In this document: positions 20,655-33,136 of the stretch, one piece after another | Numbering within the stretch: position 1 is the first letter of the stretch | Layout: every line of letters begins with the position of its first letter | Source: Tolypocladium sp. Sup5 PDA-1 | Taxonomy: Eukaryota > Ascomycota > Sordariomycetes > Hypocreales > Ophiocordycipitaceae | NCBI GenBank assembly: GCA_000750105.3 | Contig: JPHH03000056.1 | Coordinates: forward strand, 124,001 to 188,000 | Length of the DNA stretch: 64,000 nucleotides | Direction of reading: 5' to 3' | The notes under the pieces: generated by a model | The model's input: the letters and a program-made list of their open reading frames with translations, nothing else | Told to the model about the DNA's origin: nothing | Database searches by the model: none | Translations under genes and position numbers: made by a program

Positions 20655-23179
20655 GGTCACCGTTCGCGGTATGATTTGAGCCAAGCGACGTATGAGAGGC
20701 GACGGCCGCCGACCTTTTGCTGCCTCGACGTTGACTGGTGGATGTGATGCTCTCGACTTGCGAACCGCTCTAATGCTGGAATGTCTTGAACTTGCGAAAG
20801 AGAAGGCCAAGCCCGTCGGATGTTTGGTGACTGCGCTGGGCCTGATCTCTCTCGGCCGGTTGAAGGCTCTCACCGCCGTCATTCAACGCCGAAAGCGTCC
20901 CCGTCCCCGCGAGCCTTTTCCCCGCGAGACGGACCGTTCGCGTCGGCCTCAACGTATTCAGCCGTAGGGCCTGTTTCAGAGGTATTGTTGCTCGGTTTCA
21001 AACGCCAGGGAGAGCTGCGCCCTGCCAGAACACGGCCCGTGGTCTCGCTCGGTGGCTGCTGGCACGACCAACAGCGTGCCCCTTGGTAAGGCTGCCGTCC
21101 GTTTGCGCTGGACAGAGCGGGATGAAGCGCCGTGACAGACCCGCCTGGGCGATGGGCGTCTTCATCACCATCAAGAAGACCTCTGCTTCCAAACGACAGA
21201 AGAGGAGTCCACGTCCCGACTTCCCCGCCCGCCTCCGAAGAGAAACCCATACCAAGCGCTTACGGACTACGTGTCGCTGACCGCGGCAGCGTCTTGTGCG
21301 ACGCGGCGCAAGGCGGCGGAGCAGCGTCGCAGCAGACGCAGAAGGCTGAGCGTGGGAACGAATCCCAGGCATGGGCCGCATTGTGCAGCGCCCGATCGAG
21401 ATGCGTGAAGCGCCGGCGGTGATTGGGGCCTGGCGGCTTGGCGGCCGGGCCATTCATGTGTGTTGGCTGGCGTTGCAGCGAGGGGCCGTGTCGTGCCTGC
21501 TTACGCGTGTCCGCTGCCCGCTCGCACGCACGGGGGGGCTGGGCATGGAAGGGGAGGAGGCTGCGGATGATGGGTTGCGCTTTTGGCCGAGGGGCGTTGT
21601 CTGGTGGTGCTCTGGGATTATGCTCGACGTCAAGGGAGGAGGCTATCCGTGTAAGTCGTGGACCCGTGGAGTTGAGGCTTGGGCGAGGCCAGCCGACGAA
21701 TCAGGACCAACTACGGACTACCCTGGGGCTTGACGTCGAGACGATCAGCGGCTGCCTAGGACAAAGAGATGTCCTGAACAGCTGTGCGTCTGTTGATCCT
21801 CGGGAACGCTTTGGGCAGGTGGCAGAACGCACGTCGACGCCGGGATATCGCGGGTGGCCGGGATCAGGCGATTTCCCGTACAAAGTACGGATACGAAATA
21901 CTGATGCGGCGAATGGCCGTGTCCGTAATCATCCATCATGGTGAGCCCGTACGACGCCAATCGCCCCGTCTTGGCCAGTGCCGCGGCGGTGGGGATTCCG
22001 AGCACGAGGCTCCGTGTGACGAGAACGTACGGAACATGGAGTCGGTATCGGTATGCGGACTAATACTCCGTATCCGTACCGCAGTCTCCGTCCACCTTTC
22101 TGGCGTTGGACCCTGTATCCCTCGGGAAGGACCCCCCGGATGGGGACGGGGAGTCGCTGCGAGGATCGTTGGTGGGGATCGATGTCAAGGGCACGTTGCA
22201 TACAGAACTGCACAAATAGCCGACGCCACGGAACTTGGTACTTTGTAACGCCTCGACGAGAAGTGTGCAGGTCGCCGGCAGTATCGGCAAGACTTGGAGT
22301 TTCCCTCACCGATGTATAGGTAGATTGCCCTTGATTGATGGACTGTTGCTTGTGGAGTTGAAGTTCCAGGAGCCGTCACGGCCCGCGAAAAAGAAACACC
22401 CGACCCCGGATGCCCTGCCGGACGAGGCCCAGACGCCTGTTCTAGAACTTCAGCAGCTCGGCCACCCACAGGCTCAAACGACCCCGCAGACTCCGGTCCT
22501 TTGATGCGGCTTTTCCTTGCAGATGCTCTTCGGGGAGAGGAGCAGCCCGTCACGGCGAGGGCAGATCCCCACGTTTAGCACGGGCTAGCGCCAGGCGGCT
22601 CGCGTGGTTCGCGGTGGCGTGCAGGGACGAGGTCCGTGGCCATGACGAAGCGGGCTTAGCCATGTAACTTGGGTACGGAGTATAGGCCGCTCCTCTGGCG
22701 GTGGCAAACGCCGGTGCTGTTTGACGCAATGTCACGATGCCCTGGTGGAGGCGAGGAGCGGCCACTGCAGACGCGTTGGGTTCCCTGTTTTTACTGAGGC
22801 TTTTCTGATGATGTTTCCTTCATCGTCGCCTCGCCCCCCGCTGCATCACTGATCACGACCGCTGCCTCGCTTCGCATGCCTCGACACGCGCCCGCCCGGC
22901 AGTCCTGCATCGAGGCAAACCGCGGTCCCATTGGAGTAGCCTGAGTCGACTCATCCATCCCCCATCGTCCATCATCCATCGCTCGCGCACCTCCTCAGCC
23001 ATCGCACCCGGGGCCAGGATACAGCAACAAGCAACAAGGCAACCAGCAGCCGGTCGACCAACACAGGCGGCCGCGTGCAGACCGGTCTGGGCCCCGGCCG
23101 TCGTGCACTGCAACTCACTCTGTCCCAACCTCCCACGAACATGAACTCGTGAACCGGCCCCCCAGCGGCGACCCTCAAC
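20655..23179. other. 2.5-kb intergenic region
   Basis: Upstream flanks of two divergent genes, the membrane protein (-) and the first Zn2Cys6 factor (+). It contains scattered short words of the TACGGAGTA/CCGTA type around 21880-22080. No gene is supported on either strand. Confidence 0.45.
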
Positions 23180-25331
23180 ATGCTTCTATACACCAAGACT
23201 GCGACCCCCAAGGCCCCCAAGCGGCGCTCCAGGGCAGGTGAGCGGATGCCGTTTAATTCATGTTTGCTTTTCTGTCCGTCTAGCGTCTCGCACGACGCTG
23301 GCCCGATTCCGCAGAGGAGTGTCCGCTGGCTAACCGTTGGCTCTGCGCGCGACTGCAGGATGCAACTACTGGTAAGACACCTACGCGTTGCAGACGAGGA
23401 GGGCCCGGTGCAGCTTCTAACGCATTCGGCAGTAAAGAAAAGGTAACCCGCGCGGCACGAGACACGGACACTGGACTGCAGCTCATGCATCGCGCAACAG
23501 AAGAAAAAGTGCGACGAGGCGCGGCCCGTCTGTGCTCGCTGCCAGGAGCACGGCCAGGACTGCCGATACGAGCCCGTGAAGCCGCGCGCGCGCCGCAGGG
23601 TCGAGCCGGGCAACGGCCTCGCCGCGAGCACCGGCGCGTCGGTCGAGGTTGTGCAAAGGGCGTCGTCGGACGTTTCTTCCGAGGCGGCGGCAGAGGAGTG
23701 GCGCGACGGCGTGGGACGCGGCGATGGTGGCAGCCTCGACGGGTCGCCCTCGGAGGCAGACGCCTTCGACTTTGACGCCCTGGACTGCGGCTCGGCGCAG
23801 GACGACGTCGAGGAGGTCGTGCGCAACGACGACCCTCACCCAACAAGCACAAGCCTCATCCTCGCCTCCCCCCGTCTCGAGTTCTGCCAGCCCGCCTTCT
23901 ACGAGTTCTCGCAGGACACGGGCCGGCGGGCGCTGATGGGCCACTTCTGCAACACGCTCTCGCACCTCATCGTGCTGCGCGAGGACGAGGGCAACCCCTT
24001 CCAGCAGCTGGTGCTGCCGCTGTCGCACAACAGCCAGGCCGTCACGGGCGCCATCTACGCGCTCGCCTGCGCCCACCTCGAGGTGCGCGGCGTCGAGGGC
24101 GGCGAGCGGAGCCTGCACTACCACAACCAGTCCATCCAGGGCCTGGCGCGGCTGATTGAGCAGGGCGCCGGCGTCGACAAGAACGAGCTGCTGGCGGCCG
24201 TCATGCTGCTGGTGTACTACGAAGTGGTGGGCCTCTCTCCGTCTCCGCTACCTTGCCCTGCGTGTTGTGTTGTGCTGACCATCGCAGCTCGTCCAGCGAG
24301 GGCGGTCGAACCTCGTCGACGGCCACCTCAAGGGCGCCATGGCCATCATGGGCAGCAACAGCACGTCCGAGACGAACCCTACGACGGTGTTTCTCGAGCG
24401 GGTGAGTGCCGACTGGCCCGCGCTCTGACATGTTCATCTCACTGACTGACCTCGGACGAACCAGGCCTTTCGCTTCTACGACGTCATCGCCGCCCTGTCG
24501 TTTGGCACGGCGCCGCTGTCCGGCTGCCCCAGCAGCGGCGGCCCCATGCCCTTTGCGCCCCTCGACTCCCGCGGCGCCGCGTCCGCCCACGACAGCGTCG
24601 ACGCGCTGCTGGGCATGGCGACGTCCCTGTGGCCCGTGATCCATCGGCTCTCCAGCCTGCTCGCCCTCAAGCACGCGCTGGAGGACGCCGTCGCGCGCGG
24701 CGAGCTGGCCCGGGCCGCCGTCCTGCGCCCCGGGTTCGACTCGACGTGCGCGGCCATCGAGATGGAGCTGCTCGAGTGGGAGCCCATCCTGCCGCACGGC
24801 TACCACGCCGCCGCCGATGACCACCTGCCCAAGGAGGCGGCCGCCGAGCGGCGCCGGCTACAGAGCATCGTCAACAGCGCGCTCGCGTACCGGCACTCGG
24901 CGGTGGTGTACCTCTACCGCAGCGTGTACGGCTGCGCGCGCGGGCACCCCGTGGTGCAGCACCACACGCGCGTCAGCCTGGCGCACTGCGAGGCGACGGT
25001 CGCGCACGGCGGGCCGATGGGCTCGCTGCTGTGGCCGCTCTTCGTGGCGGCGTGCGAGGCGGCGGCGCCGGGGGACCGGGCGCTGGCGGAGCGGGCGTTT
25101 GCGGGCGTCGAGCGGCGGCAGGGCATGAAGAACATCGAGCGGGCGTGGCGCGTCGTGCGGGAGGTGTGGCGGCGCGCGGACGACGGGGACGGGGGGCCGG
25201 ATGCGGAGGAGGAGGAGGAGCCGGCGGACGAGGAGCTGCTGCTGGGGGAGAAGACGGGGCTGGGGAGGCGGAAGGGGGATTTGTGGAGGAGGGTGAGTCA
25301 GGACCTGGGGATGACGATAGTCTTTGGGTAG
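23180..25331 (+). CDS. Zn2Cys6 transcription factor with fungal-specific regulatory domain
   Basis: Six exons: 23180-23237, 23359-23371, 23433-23442, 23501-24226, 24288-24401 and 24465-25331, 595 residues. The zinc cluster only appears after splicing: C21-x2-C24-x6-C31-x6-C38-x2-C41-x6-C48 (CNYCKEKKKKCDEARPVC), preceded by a basic KRRSRAG. Exons 2 and 3 are microexons of 13 and 10 nt; both flanking introns end after CTAAC branch sites. The rest is a mostly helical fungal transcription-factor domain (QPAFYEFSQDTGRRALMGHF, LLAAVMLLVYYEV) of the Fungal_trans_2 kind. It is predicted to bind CGG-type DNA sites in the nucleus. The regulon is unknown and no obvious target cluster adjoins it. Confidence 0.85.
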
Positions 25332-26630
25332 GTTGCCTGCCCGTCTTGGGGGGCTGTCTGGGAGTTTGCCTTGGTTTGGTCTGGGTTCGGTGTCGTGATG
25401 TATGCGAGCGATGGGTTAAAATGCGTCTCTGGGGCGAGACCCGAGGGACCTGGGATACGAAGAGGGGCGTCAACGGTTCATAAGCGCAGTGTAATCCCTG
25501 ATATAAGTAATTAAAATAGCAAACAGGAACTCAGAACGACATGTCGGCATCCATCCGAGACCTTTACCGGGCCGTTCAAGCCATCGCCTGTTTCCCGCTG
25601 GCCACTCGCGAAACCAATCTCATGAAAATACGGATACCCCTTTTCATCTTCCGACCCAGCCGAGGCTGGAAAAGAGTGATTACAGGCACACACACGTCGG
25701 CATTATGCTTTAAGTAGCGGCCGGGGGCTGCGAGCCGAAAGCTTGTTGGACCTCCGTGACCCATCGAGCTGAGCCAAGACAGACACGGCCGCCGTTGCGG
25801 GAGGCCCACCGCACGCAAGCACGCACGCACCACGCAGACGAGAAAAAAAAAAGAGCTCGGGGGGGTTTGTGGGGGTGGGATGGGACTCGGGAGGATGGGC
25901 GAATCTGGAGAAGCGGGCAAACAGCGACCGACTGGTCCGATCCGCGGAGTCGGGTCGGCGCTGTGTCCGGGGGTGGCTGACGCTGGGGGTGATGAGACCT
26001 GCAGACCGCAGCGCCGTACGGATATGTACAAGTACGAATACGGATTACAGCACACTCGCTACGCTGTACGCCAGAGCGCGGGCAGCAAATCACGGCCTGG
26101 TGGCTTGCCCTTGGCGGGCATTCGAGCGTCCATGCGAGCGTCCATGGGCAGAAGGGGGAAGCGACGCAGGTCGGGGCGCGCGAGCTTCATGCATGGTGTT
26201 GTGCCCGCCGCTCCGTTTGGACAGCAGGCCCTGCTGGAAGGCCAGTGCCCAGCGCGGCCATGCAGGTATGAAACGCGCATGCGCGCGCACAAAGGTCAGC
26301 CTTACGGCGTACAGACGTTTGCGAGCTGCGAGGTGGTTGTGGTCTTTGCCCCGGCGGGTTCTGGGGCGTGCATCCGTCGCCAACGGCTGGGTGAGGCTCG
26401 TTGCTTGGTGCGCGAGGAGTTGGGCCACGCAGCCTGAGGTGTCCTGACTAATTCTGTAGCGTCGGGCGAGGCGCTTGCCAAGCGCCAGCGGGGGTTCCAT
26501 GGCCGCCCTGGTGCTGACAGGACGGGAGTCCGAGACCCGACGATGAGCGGGCCTTTGGGGGTGGTCGATTCGACTGGTCAGTGGTCACTGCAGCGCAGGT
26601 CCTTGGCAGGCAGAGCAGCCTTCTGGGGCA

Positions 26631-26661
26631 ATAGGTAGGTACCTAAGGTAAGGTACCTAGG
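26631..26661. repeat. AGGTACCT palindromic cluster
   Basis: Overlapping AGGTACCT words separated by AAGGTA, partly self-complementary. Such ACCTAAGGTA-type clusters are, from general knowledge, frequent in sordariomycete intergenic DNA. Confidence 0.6.
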
Positions 26662-27437
26662 CACAACCTTTTCGAGTCGGGCTGGCGCTTTATTATCAGG
26701 GCGTTCGATAAAGTCACTCCAGGGCTGACGGACGGGCTGCTAGTCGTCCGGGTTCGACGCTGCCCGCGTTCTGGCGTTTGCGCCCATGCCTACTCCGTAC
26801 TTCGTAGACGAGTCGCCTGATGCGAAGCTGGCTCCCGTCAGGTCATCCAGCGCCCTCCAGCCCGTCAGTCCACGTCTGGGCAGGGCCCTGGCCTGAGGTG
26901 GCGCCGAGACCCGTCGACGCCGTGCGGGCTGGCCAACGGCTGTTCCCGCTGGGGCAGCTCCCTGTAGCCGCTGTAATGAGCGCCAGCCCACTGGGCTGCC
27001 CGCCGTGTCTCTGGTGCTCGTAGTCCGTACGTGCCTCGTACCCGCAATGTGATCCGTCACACGCCATGCCTAACCTGACCTCCATCCCAGCTCGCCGCAC
27101 TCTTCCTCACCACCACGCCGTCATCGTCGTCCTCCCCCCCCGGTCCGACCGTCCTCCTTTCCCCAAGGCACAACATCGTCTCGCGAACCCCGGGGCCCTC
27201 TGCCGCAGCCATCGCCACCGCCGGCGACCGCAACCGTCACCTCCACCATGTCTGGTGACGTCTCCGACTAACCCACATCCCCCGAGCGTCAATGCTGTCG
27301 GGCTGCCGGCAGCGCGGCGCCTAGCTCCACTGACGATACCTTGCGATACCACCACCTACCTTGTTCAGCTCTTGTCGCGAACCCGGACTGCTCCCGTCGA
27401 TACCACTGCCGCGCCTCCATCGACAGCCTCCCCCGTC

Positions 27438-27452
27438 ATGCTCTGCTGCTGA
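27438..27452 (+). promoter_or_regulatory. four-codon upstream ORF before the second Zn2Cys6 gene
   Basis: ATG CTC TGC TGC TGA ends three bases before the main ATG at 27456, in a different frame. If the mRNA includes it, it could lower or condition translation of the regulator. Its position in the 5' leader is inferred. Confidence 0.45.
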
Positions 27453-27455
27453 GCC

Positions 27456-30400
27456 ATGACGACTCTGCTCAACAAGTCGGAGTCCGGTCCTCCGCTGCGC
27501 CAGATCCGCTTCGTCCACAACCAGGGGCAGCCGCCCTCGAAGCGGCGCCGCATCAATGCCGCGTACGTTGCGTCTCCGTCATCGTGTGCCCTGCCCATGC
27601 GGCATCCTCTTGTCCCGCTGCGGCGACTGCCGTGGCAGGACGTGGGACCTCTGGCGACGGCTTGCTGACCTGATCGACCGACAGATGCCTGACGTGCCGG
27701 CGACGAAAGACGAGATGCGCGGGCGAGCGGCCCATCTGCTCGACTTGTACCAAGAACGGCCACCAGTGCCTGGGATACCCGGAGGATGCGCGAAAGGAGG
27801 GCGGCGACGCGGGCGATGCCAGGCTCGAAGATGAAGACGCCGTCGAAGAGCACCCGGCCGACGAGGACGACATCAAGGTCCGCAAGGTCGAAACCGTCGC
27901 CAGCTCTGGGCATGATGCCGCTTCGATATCGCCGCATGGCCCGCCCGTTCCCGCGTCGGCGCCAGCCGGGGCCAGTGCCGTCGTCGAACACGATGAAGAA
28001 GATGGCGACGTAAAGACGGCGCCGTCGCCGACAGCACATCATCACCCCCACCCGTCTGCCAGCACCGGCGACGCGCCCAGCTCGCCGACCCTCCGACGCA
28101 ACCACAACCACCGCATCCCGTACTTTCGCTACTTTGGCCCGACCGCCATCGTCCCCGGCTTCAAGCAGATGGTCGTGTCGGTCCGCGATAGGCGCCGCTC
28201 CACCGGCGGGTCGCAGTCCGGGGCGTCCCCGTTGTCTACGCCGAGCGGCATCCGGGGGAGCAGCTGCGCCGCCGGAAGCGATATTGCCGTTGAAGATCTG
28301 CCCGCCTATGACCCCAGCAACCCGGCCCCTGTTCACCCCCTGATCGTCAGTCTCGTCAATACCTTTTTCGTTCACCTGGGATGCAACTATCCCTTTTTGA
28401 AGCAGCCCAAGTTCCTGCGCCTGGTCATGGAGAAGCGGGTCGAGCCCATTCTTGTCGACGCCATCTGCGCCCTCGCTGCCAGGTTCTCCGATGCCCCGGC
28501 ACTGACCGGCAGCAACGACAAGATGCCCAGGACCGAGAGGGGTCAAGTGTTCGCGCTGAGGGCAAAACATGCCACCGTGGACACTTTCCCATGCCCGTCT
28601 GTCGGGGCTGTCCAAGCATGTCTCCTCATGGCCTACGAGGGCTTCGGCGCGAACCAGGACAGCGCCTTGTGGATGTACCTCGGACTGGCGATTCGCATGG
28701 CCGTCGACCTCGGCCTGCAGAAGCGCGTCGGCATCCAGTACCAGGGAGAAAAGGACCCTTGGTACACGAGGCACCGAAGTCGCCTCAATGGGGAATCCGA
28801 GAGCCCAGAGGAGAAGAAGCACGATGAGGTGGATGCCCTGACTCTGGAGGAGCAAAAAGAGGTCGAACAAGAGCGCATCGACACGTTCTGGGCCGTCTTT
28901 GTCCTTGACCGCGTCATTTCCTCTGGTACCGGCCGACCTGTGACGTTGCGCGAGGATGACTTTGAGCTTCCCTTCCCTGCGCCTTCGCTCGACCCTACTA
29001 CTGGCTGGCCCGCCTTGTTCCCCATCTTCCTCGAGATCATCCATCTCTACGGCCGCGTGTCGGACGTGCTCAACAACATCCATAATGTTCAGGACCTCAC
29101 CCAGGAGAAGTGGCAGAAACTCTCAAAGATGGAGCATCAGCTGACAAGGCTGTACAAGAGCTGGGACGCGCGCTTGCAGTTCAACGTCAACAACTTCAAG
29201 GCCTACCTCGGCGTCGGGCAAGGCACCACGTTCATCCTGCTGCACTTTTGGTTCCACGCTCTATTCATCATCCTGCACCAGCCGACGCTCATGACCCCGT
29301 TTGGCGATCTCCGCAGCGAACTGCAACTCCTTTCGGACAGTCGAGAGCTCAGCATGAGCAGCGCCAAGACCATCTGCGACATTCTGGCATTTGCGGACCT
29401 CATAGACCCAAAGAGCTTTATTGGAAATCCGTTTACGAGCCAGCCGATATACATTGCCGCGTGCGCTTTTCTCATGGAGTCGAGCGCGAATGCTTCCGAA
29501 GGCCCTTCCAGAGAAGGGTCCCCGCCGTCGGGATCAGCGCACCGACCCAAGGAGCGAGCCAAGGGCTCGACAAACCCCAAACACTCGAGGCATTCCCTCC
29601 TTGCCTCGGCGGCCAACCAAAACTACCAGCGCTGCTACAACTCGCTGCAGCAGCTCTGCACCTACTGGGGCGGCGTCAAGTACATCCTCACGGCCCTGGA
29701 CCAAAAGTCCAAGGGAATCTGGGACTGCGAGACGTACACTTCCGAGGAGTACGAGAGCACCAAAGCCCCTCCCTCTCGAGCTGGCACCAGCGGAGAGCTC
29801 AGCCAGCCTTCGCCGAAAATGGGCGCGCCGCCTATTGCTTGGACTCTGGCGGGGACGGCCAACTCGCCAAACTCGAATCTGACGCTCATGTACCAGAACT
29901 ACAACGGCAGCATGATGCCCGCCCAGCAGCACCTGCATGGCATGCCGCCGCAGGCCAGCACACCACCCGGTAACATGGTCTATGACCCCATCAGGCAAAG
30001 CCTTCCGGCAGAAACCGGAGGCATGTACCCCCCGGCGATTCCCCAGACGAATGCCTCGGCAGCACGCCTGTCTCCTCGACAGCCCAAGCCTCGCAGGCCC
30101 TCGAACCTGTCTGGTGTCGCTGTTCAGGGACAAGTCGCGTCGGGATATGACGGGATACCCGAGGAGGCAGACGGAACCAGGGTGTTTGTCCCTCCAGCTT
30201 ATACTCCCTCCAGCCAGAATTCTGGCGGAGGATTCGAGGCGTACAGCGCATCCCCGGCCAGCATGGCAGATGGCAGCGCCAGCCGTGGCATGGCAACCAG
30301 CAACGGCCCGGCCGGCGCACCGCATGTATACTACAACCAAGGCATGCCATATCAGACGTCGTGGGGCCTCGGGATGGGCAACATGGACGCCATTACCTTT

Positions 30401-30568
30401 GACAGCCGGGATATCGACATGGGCGCGCTGGGGCTGCAGCAGCCCGACCTGATGGGCGGGTGGCTCGACTACATCCCGAACGAGATGCTGGGGCTGTTTG
30501 AGAATCACGACATGGGGCACGGGGGCCACGGAGGCCACGGGGGGCACGAGGGCCCGCGGCCTCAGTAG
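27456..30568 (+). CDS. Zn2Cys6 transcription factor, Fungal_trans type
   Basis: Exon 1 is 27456-27562 and exon 2 is 27685-30568 across a 122-bp intron, 996 residues. The intron lies just before the zinc cluster: C37-x2-C40-x6-C47-x6-C54-x2-C57-x6-C64 (CLTCRRRKTRCAGERPIC), preceded by the basic SKRRRINAA. An acidic linker follows, then RIPYFRYFGPTAIVPGFKQM at about 190-210, typical of a conserved subgroup. The fungal-specific domain spans about residues 240-560 (HPLIVSLVNTFFVHLGCNYPF; FWAVFVLDRVISSGTGRP). The C-terminal 300 residues are low complexity and end in GHGG repeats. It should be a nuclear DNA-binding regulator; I do not recognise its target pathway. Confidence 0.9.
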
Positions 30569-30939
30569 CGCAGTCGCTCGGCTTCGACGACGGTTTTATT
30601 TTGACATGATCTGTTCTTGTGCATGGCGTGTTCTTGAGGGGAGCAGATTTATGCATTGCCGTGCGAGGGACAGCCAGCGAGGATCTTGTCTTGACTTGTT
30701 CGGCATGGCGTTGATTTGTTGCTGCTCTGCTCCAGCGGAAGGGCTTTATTTATTACCCCATGTATTTTCGTTACGACGGGGCGGGACGGGACGCTCGCAG
30801 CACAAAGGCAGAAGGGAAAGGAAAAGGGATGTTCGAATTTTCTGGCACTCGTTGGTTGAAGGCTTGTAGATAATGCTTGGATAAGGTAGGTACTGCTGGC
30901 GCGCGGCCGGCTGCTTCTGACGGGATTTTGGGATTTGGG

Positions 30940-30968
30940 ACTTGGACTTGGGCTTGGGCTTGGGCTTG
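30940..30968. repeat. (TTGGGC)n-like simple repeat
   Basis: Consecutive CTTGGA/CTTGGG units in the convergent intergenic region. Confidence 0.8.
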
Positions 30969-31229
30969 GAGTGGGAGTTTGCATGTACCACTCTAGCGGC
31001 TGACTTGGCAACACGATTGATGTGATGGGCGTTGATATTGTCTGGGATGTAGTGCTGCGGCGTGTCTCACGGCCATTTGCGTACTCTTGGGATGGGGTCT
31101 TGATCGATGCGCGAGAATCAGTGACATTCGTTCGCTTCTGGTGTAGTATATAAAGACGTCCCTTTCTAAATGCTTCTTGAAGTCGTTTCTTCCAAACACG
31201 CGTCCCATAACTCCTGATCCCTCGAGGCT

Positions 31230-31262
31230 CACGCACGCGCACACGCACACGCACCCGCACAC
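31230..31262. repeat. CA/CG-rich simple repeat
   Basis: Alternating CACGCA/CACACG units end just before the chorismate synthase stop codon, so they lie in its 3' untranslated region. Confidence 0.8.
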
Positions 31263-31270
31263 GGCATCCC

Positions 31271-32519
31271 TCAGCTCGCCGACGGCTTGGCCATGTGGAT
31301 GCCCATCTGGCGGGCGTGCTGCGCCATGACGGCGTCGGCAATGACCAGCGCGGCCATGCCCTCGACAATGGGCACGGCGCGCGGCACGACGCAGGGGTCG
31401 TGGCGGCCCTTTGCGGCGAGGACGCCCTCGCCGCCGGCGTCGTAGCGGGCGGTGGTCTGGTCCTGGCTGATGGTGGCGGGGGGCTTGAAGGCGACGCGGA
31501 AGAAGATGGGCATGCCGTTGGAGATGCCGCCCTGGATGCCGCCCGAGTTGTTCGTCTTGGTCTGCAGGCGGGAGCGCGGGATGCCGAGCTTCTCGGCGGC
31601 GGCAGGGACGCTGGGGGCGGGGACGAAGGGGTCGTTGTGGCGGCTGCCGCTCATCTCGGCGCCGCGGAAGCCGGAGCCGATCTCGAAGCCCTTGACGGCG
31701 GGGATGCTGAGCATGGCGTGCGCGAGCAGGGCCTCGAGCTTGTCGAAGCAGGGCTCGCCGAGCCCCGAGGGCGCGTGGCGGATGACGCAGGTGACGCTGC
31801 CGCCGGTGCTGTCGTGGGCGTCGCGCAGCTCGGCGATGCGGGCCTCCATGCGGCGCGTGGTGTCGGCGTGCGGGCAGCGCACGGGCAGGAAGCCGTCGAC
31901 GTCGGCGCGGGTGACGGAGTCGGCGAGGCTGAGGAAGGCCGGGTCATCGCTCATGGCGTCGGCGCCGCCGAAGAGCTTGATGTCGCCGACCGAGGTGACG
32001 AAGGCGACGATCTCGACGCCGTACGTCTCGCGGAGCCACTTCTCGGCGACGGCGCCGGCGGCGACGCGGGCAATGGTCTCGCGCGCGCTGCTGCGGCCGC
32101 CGCCGGAGCTGGCCTTGACGCCGTACTTCTCGAGGTAGGTCCAGTCGGCGTGGCTGGGCCGCGGGTACAGGTCGATGGTCTGGTCGCCGTAGTCCTTTGG
32201 CCGCTGGTCCTCGTTGGGCACGGTGAGCAGGATCGGGGTGCCGAGGGTGCGGCCGGCCTCGGTGCCGGAGTGGATGGTGACCTGGTCCTTTTCGTTGCGG
32301 GGCGTAGTGATGGCGGACTGGCCGGGGCGGCGGCGGTTGAGCTGCGGCTGGATGTCGGACTCGGAGAGGGCGAGGTTCGGGGGGCAGTTTTCGATGATAC
32401 AGGAGACAGATTTGCCGTGGGACTCGCCGGCCCTGGGGGGGTTGTTAGCTGCGGCGTTGGTGACGGGAGGGGAGGGGGACGGACGTGGTGACACGGAAGT
32501 AGTGCCCAAACGAGGACAT
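31271..32519 (-). CDS. ARO2: chorismate synthase
   Basis: Exon 1 is 35 nt (32519-32485) and exon 2 is 32432-31271 across a 52-bp intron (branch CTAAC), 398 residues, the normal size. It converts 5-enolpyruvylshikimate-3-phosphate to chorismate using reduced FMN, the last common step of aromatic amino acid synthesis; fungal enzymes reduce their own flavin. The sequence has MSSFGHYFRVTT at the N terminus, GESHGKS at 14-20 with the conserved His17, QPQLNRRRPGQS, GGGRSSARETIARVAAGA, and the C-terminal RHDPCVVPRAVPIVEGMAA signature. It is divergent from the lipoate ligase gene with 617 bp between start codons. The longer unspliced frame to 33025 is rejected because the family N terminus lies in the short first exon. 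Confidence 0.95.
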
Positions 32520-33136
32520 GGTGGCGGATAGCTGGCGGCTGACGGGGATAGGGAGTGGTGGAGGAGCGGTTTGGGAGAGAAGGTGAGGTTGGGGATGGTG
32601 CGCTGTGGTGTTGACTGTTGACTGTTGACTGATGTAATCCGACTTCGGCCGAAATTTTGAATGGCCGGGGAGGGGCAGACAAATCCCTTTGGGTGGTTGC
32701 TTCGTACTTCGTACACTAGAACAACCACGAGTGTTCGATTCAATGCAGTACAGTACATGCAAAGACAGCGAGGTTGGAATAAATAGTAGAAGCTACCCGA
32801 GTGACTCATACAGACTGCAAAGCCATTGATACTGCAGAGCTTGTGCAAGCACGCAATGACGCTGCGTGTTCGCATCGTATGACTGACTGCCAGCGCTGGG
32901 TAATCGTTTATCCCCTCCACGGCGAGCAAAGGTACGTACCTCCAAGGGTCCAACGGCGGGACGGGTGGACCCGTCAATCTGGCACCGCTGGCCGCAAATC
33001 TGCTGCTAGCATGACCTCGAATCACTCATCGATGAATGACAGCAAGCTGCTGAGCTACAGGTCGCAATTGGAGGTGATGCCTCGTTGATGGATCAAGGGA
33101 CCCCTTACTCACCCGCTCCGCCATTCTCTTCTCCCA
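32520..33136. promoter_or_regulatory. bidirectional promoter of chorismate synthase and lipoate ligase genes
   Basis: A 617-bp region between two divergent housekeeping genes. It includes a triple GTTGACT(G/A) direct repeat near 32610-32632. No TATA box is obvious for either gene. Confidence 0.5.

Larger units (their letters stand above)
25332..27455. other. 2.1-kb intergenic region with mini-uORF
   Basis: Upstream region of the second Zn2Cys6 gene. It contains an AGGTACCT-rich near-palindromic cluster at 26631-26661 and ends in a four-codon upstream ORF at 27438-27452. No protein-coding gene is supported. Confidence 0.45.
30569..31270. other. convergent intergenic region
   Basis: The 3' space between the second Zn2Cys6 gene and chorismate synthase, with two simple repeats at 30940-30968 and 31230-31262. 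No gene is seen. Confidence 0.5.

Noticed and set aside
27365..29083. 572-codon minus-strand frame
   Set aside because: Antisense to the second Zn2Cys6 gene, whose zinc cluster is clear on the plus strand.
31295..32491. 398-codon plus-strand frame
   Set aside because: Antisense to chorismate synthase; Ala/Gly/Val shadow composition.
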